From contig MNCI01038314.1 of NCBI GenBank assembly GCA_015680685.1, forward strand, positions 103,126 through 134,940: a DNA stretch of 31,815 bases. The letters are read 5' to 3'. The position numbers and the translations under genes are program-made. This document shows, piece by piece, positions 10,435 through 20,079 of the stretch (the stretch's first letter is position 1; the number at the start of each line of letters is the position of its first letter). A model generated the notes under the pieces. The model was not told the origin of the DNA and did no database searches. It was given only the letters and a program-made list of their open reading frames with translations. This DNA comes from Gnetum montanum. Lineage: Eukaryota; Streptophyta; Gnetopsida; Gnetales; Gnetaceae.

Positions 10435-10740
10435 ATTGTCAAAAATGAACCATGCAAGGTTCTTTTGGACTTAAGTTCTAAAGTTAATTTGATTTCATAA
10501 GAAATGTACAAAGTCTGGAACCTACCTCCTTTGAAAAAGAGAAATATCATATTAGAATTGGTAGACCAATCCATCACTCTTCCTTTAGGATTAGTGGAGG
10601 ATATTGTGACCATTGTTTGTGGGTGGTCATATCCTACCAATTTCTTGGTAATCCATGTGGAAAATGGTAAGGAGGATTTCCCTATTATAATGGGAAGGGC
10701 ATGGCTAGGTACTATTGATGCATAATTAATGATAAGAGAT
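10435..10740 (+). pseudogene. E1 aspartic protease domain
   Basis: LLDLSSKVNLIS corresponds to the retropepsin active-site segment, with DLS where DTG/DLG-type triads are usual. After a TAA at about 10498-10500 comes PLGLVEDIVTIV, then FPIIMGRAWLGTIDA, the conserved ILGRPFL-like flap-distal segment of plant Gypsy proteases. The order and spacing fit the family. The altered triad and the stop make it inactive. Confidence 0.75.
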
Positions 10741-11085
10741 ATCTCCTTGGAAATTTCCAAGGAGAATGAATTTGGTAAGATTGAGAAAAATCATGTTTCA
10801 TGCATAGTGTAGACTGACACAGGGGACAACTACGTGCAAAGATTGTGAACTGTAAAGAGCACATTACTTAAAGCATGTAATCAATGTATTGATGTCACAG
10901 AAACTCAAAGGTGCCTATATGTAGTAGCCACTAAACAAGAAGGTACTTAGTGGTTGAAAATTGATAGAGAGGCTGAATCAACAATGTGCATTGAACCAAC
11001 CGAGAGCCTCATAAGCTCTTACATGGAAATCATGGATTACTTGGAGTAGATCCATCGCCAACTGTTTGATGAACAAGGTAAAATC

Positions 11086-12200
11086 AATTGGGAAGAGTTG
11101 GAGATCCCTAAGAACTTCAAGGAGGAGCCCCTTGAGTTAAAGGCTCTATTGACTAGAATGGAATATGCATTTCTCAATAATGGTAAGTTGGTTATCATTA
11201 ATGCTACTCTTGCTCCTTTGCAAAAAAAGAAATTGTTGGAAGTTGTTAACAAATGGTCAACAACATTTGCTTGGTACCTTGAGCTCATTGAGATTGATCT
11301 AATGATATGTCATCACAAAATATATATAGACTCCTCCATCAAACCAAAGAAGCAACCGTAGAAATGCTTAAACCCCAAGCTCAAGCAGATTGTTAAGGAG
11401 GAGATAGAACAACTCCTCAAGGTAGGGTTCATTTATTCCATTGTGGATAGCAAGTGGGTTAGCCCACTTATTATAGTGCCAAAGAAAGAAGGCAAGTGGA
11501 GGATCTATATAGACTTCAGGCTACTTATAAAGATCACTTTCCATTTCCATTTGTGGACCAAGTGTTGGATATGATTGCAGGGCATTATTATTACAACTTT
11601 TTAGATGGTTATAGTAGCTATAACCAAATATAGATTGTGCCAAAGGACCAAGCCAAAATGACGTTCACAAGTCCTTAGGGGAATTTTGCATACAGAAATA
11701 TGCCCTTTGGCTTATGCAATGCTCCTACTACATTCCAACGATTGGTCCTTAGCATCTTCCAATAATAAATCAATAGTAGGGTAGAAGTCTTCATGGATGA
11801 CTTCTCTACCTATGGGGCTACTTTTGAGCAAGCCTTGGACCATTTGGAGTAAGTGCTTCAATGATGTGTAGAAACTAACTTAAGGCTTAATTAGCAAAAG
11901 AGCCATTTGATGGTCTAAGAGGGCAATGTCTTCAGATACCAAATTTTAATGAAGGGATCAAAGTAGACCCAAAAAAGGTTAGGGTCATCCAAGGAATAAC
12001 CAAACAACTAGAAACTATCAAAGATGTGAGGTCATTCCTTGGATACACTAGTTACTACAAGCACTTCATCAAAAACTTCTTGAAGATCATCAAGGCATTG
12101 ATAAAGCTAACAAAGAAAGATTCACCATTCATTTAGAACAAGGAATGAGAGCATGCATTCCAGCACCTTAAGTAGAAGCTTGTAGAAACTCCCATTCTAT
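11086..12200 (+). pseudogene. E1 reverse transcriptase and connection domain
   Basis: Recognisable blocks in order: LNPKLKQIVKEEIEQLLKVG, KWVSPLIIVPKKEGKWR, YIDFR, then a small deletion, KDHFPFPFVDQVLDMIAG, FLDGYSSYNQI, AYRNMPFGLCNAPTTFQR (about 11690-11740), the catalytic box VFMDDFSTYG (about 11788-11817), then KVDPKKVRVIQGI and VRSFLGYTSYYKHFIKNF. Stops fall at positions where relatives have Gln or Trp (after KQP, after YNQI, after LRLN). RT would copy the element RNA; this copy cannot. Confidence 0.88.
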
Positions 12201-12214
12201 GAGCACTAGACTAG

Positions 12215-12610
12215 TTCAAACCCTTCTACATCATGACAGATGCATTGAACTATGCCTTAGAAGCCATGCTTATACAACTAGATAATCAGAAATATCCACA
12301 TTACATCCATTGTGTAAGCAGGAGCATTGTGGATGCACAACTTAACTACATAACTACAAAAAAGAAGTTTATTGTGGTGGTGTATGCATTGGAGAAATTC
12401 AGGCACTATGTGGTTGGATATAAAGTGTTTATGCACATTCATCATAGTGTTATTTAGTTCCTTGTGAATAAGCCAATGGTGAGCCCCCATCTCATATGGT
12501 GGCTAGTGATCCTTCAAGAGTTTGGTCTTACAATGGTGAACTACAAGGAAATTGAGAATGTGGTCATTGATCACTTGTCTCGGTTACAATGGAATATCAA
12601 GGAGGAGGAG
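12215..12610 (+). pseudogene. E1 RNase H domain
   Basis: PFYIMTDALNYALEAMLIQ (first catalytic Asp), then AQLNYITTKKKFIVVVYALE (catalytic Glu region), FRHYVVGYKVFMHIHHSVI (the usual TDH Asp lost), then VVIDHLSRLQW. It is in one frame for most of its length with a TAG at about 12456. The blocks match the Gypsy RNase H family in order. Confidence 0.85.
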
Positions 12611-12819
12611 AGCCCACTCTCAGATTAATTTCCTAATGAACTCCTCTTTACTAGTGCTGTTAATGAATAAGATCCCAAAGACATCAACTAGTATGGCAAC
12701 ATACTCTTCTATTTGCTCACATAGGAGATGCCACAGGAGTGGGACTGCAAAAAGAAACAACAATTTCTTCAACAAGCCAAACATTTCATGGAGATTAATA
12801 GTAACCTTTATAAGGTTTA

Positions 12820-13332
12820 TGTAGATGGCCTAGTACGATGGTGTGTACCTGATGTTGACCAACTTTGAGTCCTTCACAACGCTCATGAAAGCCCTTGTGG
12901 GGGCCATTATGTTGAGAGGCGAATGACCATTAAGATCCTCATGGCAAGATATTATTAGCCTACAATCTTTAGGGATGTCCATCAATTCTTCTACTCCTAT
13001 GATAGATGCAAATGTGATGGAGGAATGACAGCTCATATGGAAGGGCCTCAATAATGAATCCAACCATTGGATCCTTTTAATCTATGGGGGATCGATTTCA
13101 TGGGGTCCATCATCCCTATGTCTAATGGAAAGGAATATATTATTATAACTGTTAACTATTGTACGAAATGGGCTAAAGCTGTAGTGACCACCAACTATTC
13201 ATCATCTACAACAGCCCAATTTGTGCAACAAAATGTTGTAAATAGGTTTGGTATGCCACATGCACTAATTTTTGATAATGATACACATTTCATAGATGCC
13301 ACTTTTCACAAGCTCATGCAACACTTAGGGGT
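12820..13332 (+). pseudogene. E1 integrase, N-terminal part and core (upstream of E2)
   Basis: The zinc-binding region HNAHESPCGGHY...YDRCKC is at about 12870-13020. The core has GIDFMGSIIPMSNGKEYII with the first catalytic Asp (about 13085-13130), YCTKWAKAV, then RFGMPHALIFDNDTHF with the second Asp, ending QHLGV at the E2 insertion point. The frame resumes as EHKLTTP after E2, which proves interruption rather than truncation. Confidence 0.88.
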
Positions 13333-13418
13333 TGATGGGACGTGATATCGCATCCCCTGCGATATCGTGTCTTCCCCTGCAATATCGCGTACGCGATATC
13401 GCAGTCCGCCGCAATGTC

Positions 13419-13426
13419 TATAAATA
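13419..13426 (+). promoter_or_regulatory. TATA box in E2 5' LTR
   Basis: TATAAATA just downstream of the U3 palindrome array. It is conserved at 18635-18642 in the 3' LTR and on the minus strand in both E3 LTRs, so it is the likely element promoter. Confidence 0.75.
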
Positions 13427-13598
13427 AGAAGTGGCTCTCCCTTGTTTGACAACATATAGGTTAGATTGTAGGGAAGCTCTGGCAGTTTGATCTCTCCAGA
13501 GATAGATTATTTTCCAGTGTTTGCCCGTAGTGTGGTGAATGTAATTGTATGGCATGCTTTATTCGAGTGTGACGTACTTGGACACACACATGACCGAC

Positions 13599-13604
13599 AA
13601 TAAA
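13599..13604 (+). terminator. Polyadenylation signal in E2 5' LTR
   Basis: AATAAA about 180 b after the TATA box, followed by AGATTGAGATTACTTCATCA. It is conserved in all four LTRs of E2 and E3, as expected for the end of R. Confidence 0.6.
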
Positions 13605-13711
13605 GATTGAGATTACTTCATCATTGCAGCATTCACTTTGTTTATTTATTTATTTAATTGTTATTTACTACTTTCCTAATTAGTCTCTCTCACCCTTATC
13701 TCCTAGCAACA

Positions 13712-13894
13712 NNNNNNNNNNNNNNNNNNNNNNNNNNNNNNNNNNNNNNNNNNNNNNNNNNNNNNNNNNNNNNNNNNNNNNNNNNNNNNNNNNNNNNNNN
13801 NNNNNNNNNNNNNNNNNNNNNNNNNNNNNNNNNNNNNNNNNNNNNNNNNNNNNNNNNNNNNNNNNNNNNNNNNNNNNNNNNNNNNNNNNNNNNN
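13712..13894. other. Assembly gap (183 N)
   Basis: A run of N inside the E2 5' LTR. Translations across it are meaningless. Confidence 1.
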
Positions 13895-14097
13895 ATTAGG
13901 AACACATCATACACCTCACTTTGGAATAAACCATATGTGACAAATATAATACTAGTCTAGGTGGGAAGACAACGAACTGTGACCTAAGGATAACTTTCTA
14001 GGTGCCACAACTAGTCCGCTTGTGGTGTTTGATCGGATCGCACGTGAGAACGCTCGTATTCGTATGGTTGAGTGTAGGGGTACCTCACCACTCATCA

Positions 14098-14119
14098 TTG
14101 GCACCGTTGCCAGGGATGG
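14098..14119 (+). promoter_or_regulatory. E2 primer binding site
   Basis: TTGGCACCGTTGCCAGGGAT follows the LTR end directly and closely matches the complement of the 3' end of plant tRNA-Asp, the primer type known for Athila-like elements. Confidence 0.85.
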
Positions 14120-14227
14120 TACTAGTTATCTAGATTAGTTATATCATACAAGGTCGTTGTAAAGAACTTAACGATATATCTCGTAGAAGAAGTAATTATA
14201 AAACGTCACATAAATTCACACACAACA

Positions 14228-15974
14228 ATGCCTCTCCTACAAGAACACGATAATGCTACACTTAGTGAGGAAGTTCATTGGAGAACCAATGAACTATATG
14301 ACGGTGAAGATTGGAGTATACAACCTGAAGTAGGGGTTTCTTATAAATATGAAAGAGAACAACGTCATCCCAACATTAGAGAGCATAACTTACCTGATGA
14401 CGATGAACCCCACTGGCCACTACAAGCTTAACGCAAATACCGGAGGCTGTTCAAATCTCACGTAGGCATCGTAAAGAGAGCCGTCTACCCAAGCTCGATT
14501 TAAACAACTTTCCTAACCCCCCCCGAGGCTATGACTTAGATCCGTATCAACATTTACAAGCCTTCTACGATGCTTGCACATGAAATAACATTGATAACAG
14601 TTGGGCAAAAACTTAAGCTCTTCCCGATGACACTCGTTAACCAAGCAAAAGTATGGTATAGATCGTTAAAACAAAATTCAATACAACGCTAGTTAACGAT
14701 GGTAGAGTTATTTAACGAAAAATATCAAACCTACGCAAGAGTGTCAGCCTTGAGGAAACAAATCCAAGGATGGAAACAAGCACAACATGAACCCTTGGAC
14801 AAGGCCTTAGAAAGATATTATGGATTGTTAAACAACTGTCCAGGCCATGGGTTTTCCGAGGAAAGGCTAATGTACCATATCATTGATGGGCTCCATGATG
14901 CAACAAGAGAGACCTTAGGAACGTATGCCCAAGGTCAACTATACAAACTACGAACCCATCAAATCCAAGAGCTTATTAAGTGGGTAGCAAAAGAAGAAGG
15001 AGATATGGCTAGATTGGAGAGTGTTGAAAAACATCAACGGGACCAAAATTTCAACCCAACAAAGGTCCCTGATCATAAAAAGGAGAAATCAACCAATCTC
15101 AAGGTGGAAACATCATCTTTGCCAATACAACAATCACTAGAAGAAGCCAAGGCAAAGATCAATAAGATGTTGGAATGGATGTATCAAAAGTGTGAAGAAT
15201 GTGTCAATATCATTGGAGATAGAGTTTTGACAACCCAAGAAGTAGGACAAAACATTAGACATTCAGAAAGAATGAATGAAGGGAATAAGTGCTCAATTGC
15301 CAATCATACATATGAATGCAACATATGCCTGTACGATCACCCCCAAGGGCCAATGCCCAATATTGTTACATTTACATAAGCATTGGGGAAATACGCTACA
15401 TCCAGAGTTNCAACATTCTCATCCTTTCCCTCCTTCTACATCGCCACCAACTATTCCTAAGGTACCTGCACCACCGCAACAACCCACAAACAACACTTGT
15501 GCTACTACTACTAACAACAATGAGAAGCCTCCTCAACATCAAAAGCGTCCCTTCTTTAAACACGGCCATAAGAAGGGACAACACAATTCTGAGGCCACTG
15601 CATCTTCCAACCCAGCACAAGTCTCACACTGTGGTGCACCCTTACCTTCAAACCCAACACCTCATGTAACTTCATTAGGGCCACCCACTCACACTCCAAC
15701 AACAATACGGCCCAATGAACACAGACATGGAGAACGACAACCCAATCCTTGCATACCATCTAACGGTCCCAAATATCATAGTGGGTCAACTCGTTATCTG
15801 GGAACTACATCGTACAAGGTGCCCCACTATGCTCATTATGATCAAGTGTGTGAACCCCGAGGGGATAAGTATGGCCAAGTTCCAATACTTTCAACATGCA
15901 AGGATCCTCATATTTCATTTATTAATCCTTGCCATACTCAACCGTTTAGTTATGGGGGATATCCCCCATTCTAA
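14228..15974 (+). pseudogene. E2 gag
   Basis: ATG at 14228 follows ACACACAACA and opens MPLLQEHDNATLSEEV; E3 has a homologous start. The frame breaks at TAA 14429 and again in the retrotransposon-gag core (about 14540-14700; DLDPYQHLQAFYDACT is visible). It is then open from 14699 (MVELFNEKYQTYARVS) through an amphipathic, partly coiled-coil-like stretch to a zinc knuckle at 15317. A one-base C gain in 15340-15344 destroys the last Cys and shifts the frame. Coding continues in the shifted frame as a Pro/His/Thr-rich tail ending SYGGYPPF, stop 15972-15974. An N is at 15410. It would form the particle shell; it is broken here. Confidence 0.85.
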
Positions 15975-16574
15975 ATAACAAGCAGGATTAATAAATATTT
16001 TTCAGTTTTCTTTAATTTTACAACTTTTTGTTTTTCAGTTTTTCATTTTTCAACTTTTGTTTTATCTTTCTATCTTTTTATCTTTTTGTGTTTTTGTTTT
16101 TTTTAACATCTTTGTAATTAATCTCGTCTATGAATAAACCACTCATGTGGATCATTGGTTGAGGTGTGTTCTATGTTATTAAGTCACGAGTGATCAATTA
16201 TTTGGAACAGTGAACCCATTACACCCACTCATTCACTCTACAAATAAGAGGTTCTGTTCAAGGGTACAGTGATATTCTTGAAATTCTTAAAACTTAAAAT
16301 TAATTTTGTGTTCATTGTATCCAGAATGAAGAAGGATGGACCAAGAGGGAATGATTAGGGTGTGACATCAAGGGGACTTGAGGATTCTCTTTAGTGACAC
16401 CTGTGGGAGTTATCATGCAATGTGGTTGTACTAAGATCCTTGTAGATCTAATGAAAAATGGGAGTAAGAGTAATCAAAAGGGCACTCAAAAATAAAATGC
16501 TGTTCTAGGGGGTCCCACTAGAAAGACATGCACCCATGCCTGAAGGTTGGCGATTTCTCTGGATTCAATATTCA

Positions 16575-16616
16575 AAAAGAAGAAAAAGAAAAAGAAAAAG
16601 AAAAAGAAAAGAAAAA
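16575..16616. repeat. (GAAAAA)n low-complexity run
   Basis: Purine-rich simple repeat in the E2 spacer. Absent at the matching place in E3. Confidence 0.85.
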
Positions 16617-17730
16617 CAAAGTGCCATAAAACAAAAATCACTCCTCCCTTGAACAAAACACCAAGTGATCGTACGCCTTGTTGTTATGGTACTCTCATAG
16701 TTGCTCACCATGGGATGAAGCAATGCGATGTCATTGGTTAGAGGAATGGACTTGGTCCAAATCTTGGAATGACAGGTTAATGACACCTTAATCATGCTTT
16801 TTACGTAGGATTCATTGTGCCCTCGGTTAGTTACCTCATGTCCCAATCTCTACGATCCCTTTCTCTAGTTCATCTCATCTCATTGTTTATGTAATTGTAA
16901 CTTGTGTCCCGTGTAGCATAGAATTTTCATCTCATTCCTATGATATTTACATGTGTGGGTTTTGTGGAGTTAGTGCGGATTACATTTAACCCTTCTAGTG
17001 CCTAAGGAAACTTTAAGTGTGGTTACACAAGGGCATTATAGGTTGGAACCTTCTTTGGGGAGGATCCACATAGCCTTTTTCTCCCATCTGAGGTCCTTAT
17101 TGATAAATACTATACCATCATAATTTTCGTGCCTTCAGAACTAGTTGAATTACCTTGGAACCCTTTAACAATCGTTCATATTTCCTTAGTTTACATCATT
17201 TAATTTCAAAGAAATATTAAAAATTCGGTACATTCTCTAAGTGCTCTAACTTTAATGAAAATATATATACGTAATCCCCCTATGCTAATCAACATCATTT
17301 GCAATTGTTCACGTAGGGGACATTTTTCAATTCCTCTCTACGACTTGTGATTACGAATCCCATGCTTTCATATCCATAACTCGCTCGCTGGTACTCTGAT
17401 TTTCCTTTCGTTTGAACCTACTTGATCCCGGAGAGTTTAGCTTAGTCATGGGGGTAGGGCACATGCCGAATAGCACATAAATTTTTTGAAATTCATCATC
17501 GCCCGAAGGACATATTTAAGGGTAATTAGTTGTAAAACTTAAAATAATTGTGCCCATAAATCATTTAATCCCCTTAGCTATACTAGAAAATTAAATTTGG
17601 AAACCACCTAAGCAAAGAGGACTCAACATTATAATCTTTCGAGGACATGTTCTTCCAATAATTACCATCACACGGAAATAAAGTAAATCTATTAAGGCAA
17701 GCAGTAAGGTATAACCTAACTTTGGTAACA

Positions 17731-17763
17731 ACCTTACTAACGATTGGTCCCGTGTGATTGCAG
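17731..17763 (+). promoter_or_regulatory. Candidate 3' splice site of E2 ORF2
   Basis: ACCTTACTAAC (branch-point-like, A at about 17740), then TGTGATTGCAG ending at 17763, immediately before the ORF2 ATG. The branch-to-AG distance of about 23 b is typical. The same arrangement occurs in E3 at 25581-25613 on the minus strand. Confidence 0.65.
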
Positions 17764-18345
17764 ATGGCCCCGAAACGCAGACAACAGGAAGGTCCTGCTC
17801 AAGGTGCGATCAAACGACCTAGGAGAGGTGAAGTACAAGTTCCTACCGAACAACATGCAAAGCAGGAGGAAAAATCATTTAGTATCCACCAAGAAGACCC
17901 TACTGTTGTATAATCAAGGCCTACCCTTTCTAAAAGCAGTGCCTGGTACTTAGGGAAAATGTACCAATTTTGGCACAATAAAAAAGAAGGCACCATGGTT
18001 AACAACTGCGGTGTGACTATTGATTTCTCTATTCAAGCCATTTCGGAATTATTAAACCTTCTGAATACAGGGCCAAAGGTTGCTCAGAACTAGCTAGACA
18101 CTTTCAGAACCAAGTGAATTAATAAATTGTTGACAGAGAATAAAAGGGTGGCGGAAGAAAAAGAGAAGGCTGACTGGGATGCCTCTATGGCACAAGCACA
18201 AACTTACACGCAAGCCAAGGCACTCAAGGCCTTACAAGAGGAGAAACTCTAGGCCATACTTCAACACCATCAGCCCTCAAAGCCTGGAGCACAAGACAAA
18301 GGGAAGGCACCAATGGAGAAGCCACCGCCACCAGGAACTACATGA
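17764..18345 (+). pseudogene. E2 ORF2, env-position protein of unknown function
   Basis: A single frame of 194 codons from ATG 17764 to TGA 18343-18345, with internal stops at codons 50 (TAA 17911), 110, 118 and 163. The N-terminus MAPKRRQQEGPAQGAIKRPR is very basic and NLS-like. The middle is WYLGKMYQFWHNKKEG followed by GVTIDFSIQAISELLNLLN, whose DFS..AI..LL pattern resembles the 'putative plant transposon protein' domain found downstream of pol in Athila-type elements (from memory, not searched). Next is a charged heptad-like stretch, NKLLTENKRVAEEKEKADWD, then a KPPPPGTT end. E3 has a homologue with the same start and end. Function unknown. Confidence 0.7.
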
Positions 18346-18480
18346 GTTCCAAATTTTTGTAGTTGTAGCATATTTTGTGTGTTGCGTTTTCTTCCCACAC
18401 TGCGACATTGTCTCATTTCTTTTTCCATTAATAATCTCATACTTATCCATTGTGTAATCACTGTAACTTGAGGACGAGTT

Positions 18481-18500
18481 TTTATTCAGTCGTGGGGGTA
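18481..18500 (+). promoter_or_regulatory. E2 polypurine-like tract
   Basis: TTCAGTCGTGGGGGTA lies directly before the 3' LTR TGATGG. E3 has TTCAGTTGTGAGGTA in the same place, so this is the likely plus-strand primer. Confidence 0.65.
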
Positions 18501-19369
18501 TGATGGAACGCGATATCGCATGGGCCTCGATATCGCGTACGCGAGATTGCGTTCGCCGCTATATCGCATCCCCCACGATATCGCGTCTTCCCCTACGATA
18601 TCGCATACACAATATCGTAGTCCGCCGTAATGTCTATAAATAAGAAGCAGATCTCCCTTGTTTGACAACATATAGGTTAGATTGTAGCGAAGATTTAGCA
18701 ATTTGATCCCTCCAGAGATAGATTATTTTCCAGTGTCTGCCTGCAGTGTGGTGAATGTAATTGTATGGAATCCTTTATTCAAGTGTGACGTACTTGGACA
18801 CGCACATGACCAGCAATAAAGATTGAGATTACTTCATCATTGCAGCATTCACTTTGTTTATTCATTTATTTAATTGTTATTTAATACTTTCCTAATTAGT
18901 CCCTCTCACCCTTATCTCCTAGCAACACGGAATGAGTACGACTTGATTACAAACATTTAAGTGTGACTACTTGGTAACCCAATGGCGTACCTAGGATCTA
19001 TGCTTGGTAATCCTAGTGGTAGTCATGCATGAGGTCCAAGATGTGTACGGATGATCAAGGAATGGATGCTCATTGCACTTTAGGCTAGATTAGATTCTCT
19101 TACCCTTTTCCCTCCTAGCTTAGCTTAGTTAATATTATTTTCCACTGCCTTCAGGAGTAGCGTTAGATTAGGAACACATCATACACCTCACTCTGGACTA
19201 AACCATATGTGACAAATATAATACTAGTCTAGGTGGGAAGACAATGAACTGCGACCTAAGGATAATTGTCTAGGTGCCACAACTAGTCCGTCTGTGGAGT
19301 TCGACCAGATCGTGCATGAGAATGCTCATATTCGTATGGTTAAGTGTAGGGGTACCTTGCCACTCATCA
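18501..19369 (+). repeat. E2 3' LTR
   Basis: 869 b, TGATGGAACG...CCACTCATCA. It is complete and carries the palindrome array at about 18508-18620, TATAAATA at 18635-18642 and AATAAA at 18815-18820. Its right end meets the second GGGGT target copy. Confidence 0.92.
18508..18620. repeat. U3 array of GATATCGC palindromes
   Basis: Five or more variants of the self-complementary word CGCGATATCGCG, spaced about 20-25 b and separated by C-rich or TACG spacers, upstream of the TATA box. The E2 5' LTR (13340-13402) has fewer units. E3 U3 regions carry the same words plus a GGGGGTCCGATAA repeat. Confidence 0.85.
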
Positions 19370-19985
19370 GGGGTTGAACATAAATTAACAACTCCATGTC
19401 AGCCCAAGGCAACAATCAAGCTGAATTCACTAATAGGAAAATACCCAAAATACCAACTCACATTGTTAGTAAATATACGAAGGATTGGAGCAATAAACTC
19501 AACAATGCCCTTTGGGCTTATCGTTCAACATGGAAACTTCCTATGGGGTACTCTCCCTATGAGTTAGTGTATGGAAAACTTCCAACACTTCCCATCCAAG
19601 TAGAACTTCATACACTTTTGACTACATGTGACCTTGACTTGGATCCAAGTCTAGCATAAAAAGAAAGATTAATGAACCTCAACATGCTAGATGAGAATTG
19701 ATTAGTGGTCTTGTCATCAAATGTGGTGCATAAGGCACATAGTAAATAATTCCATGACCTCAAGATTAGGAAAGTAAAGTTTCAATCAGGAGATAAGGTG
19801 CTCTACTCAAACCCCATGCATGTTCCACAATGAACAAAATTTCAAATGCTATAGGAGGGCCCTTATGTTATCTATGAAACCTTTCCATCTAGGGCCATGA
19901 GGATCTACCATCTTAATAACCCAAATAAAAAATTATTAGTCAACACCCAACAACTAAAGCCTTTTCATGAACCACGAGTAACCAA
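19370..19985 (+). pseudogene. E1 integrase, C-terminal part (downstream of E2)
   Basis: It begins with the second GGGGT and EHKLTTP, continues NNQAEFTNRKI (third catalytic residue, Glu), KDWSNKLNNALWAYRST, LPMGYSPYELVYGKLPTLP, and after stops EGPYVIYETFPSRAMRIYHL and LLVNTQQLKPFHEP, the integrase C-terminal fold. The family partner blocks are in the expected order and spacing. No chromodomain is seen. Confidence 0.87.
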
Positions 19986-20079
19986 TGGGAATAATGCCTC
20001 AATAGATGGTCAAGCACGCGTGATCTTTTGGATCTTCCCCTTCCAACTTAATCATGGTAGAGATGGTCATCCATGCTAG

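Larger units (their letters stand above)
13333..14097 (+). repeat. E2 5' LTR (contains assembly gap)
   Basis: Starts TGATGGGACG and ends CCACTCATCA. 13712-13894 is 183 N; the partner LTR has about 240 b there. U3 carries GATATCGC palindromes. TATAAATA is at 13419-13426 and AATAAA at 13599-13604. Compared with the 3' LTR it lacks about one unit of the palindrome array. Confidence 0.9.
15975..17763 (+). other. E2 gag-to-ORF2 noncoding spacer
   Basis: No ORF of note. It contains a T-rich stretch (16010-16110), a block at about 16320-16560 strongly conserved with E3, an A-rich (GAAAAA)n run at 16575-16616, and at its end a branch-point-like CTTACTAAC and an AG acceptor directly before the ORF2 ATG. 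It is probably an intron, or a leader for ORF2 (inference). Confidence 0.65.
13333..19369 (+). mobile_element. E2: non-autonomous (TR-GAG-like) LTR retrotransposon nested in E1
   Basis: Bounded by TG...CA LTRs (13333-14097 and 18501-19369) and a perfect 5-b target duplication, GGGGT, at 13328-13332 and 19370-19374. The internal domain is about 4.4 kb: a tRNA-Asp-like primer site, gag, a 1.8-kb noncoding spacer, a second ORF just before the polypurine-like tract, and no recognisable protease, RT, RNase H or integrase. It would have to be mobilised in trans, plausibly by an E1-like relative (inference). The LTRs differ at roughly two dozen of about 310 hand-compared positions. Confidence 0.92.

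Noticed and set aside
13658-13960. ORFs on both strands spanning the N run
   Set aside because: They are created by translating the assembly gap inside an LTR.
15396-15759. Minus-strand Cys/Leu/Val-rich ORFs opposite the E2 gag tail
   Set aside because: Reverse readings of the Pro/His/Thr-rich gag tail; no independent support.
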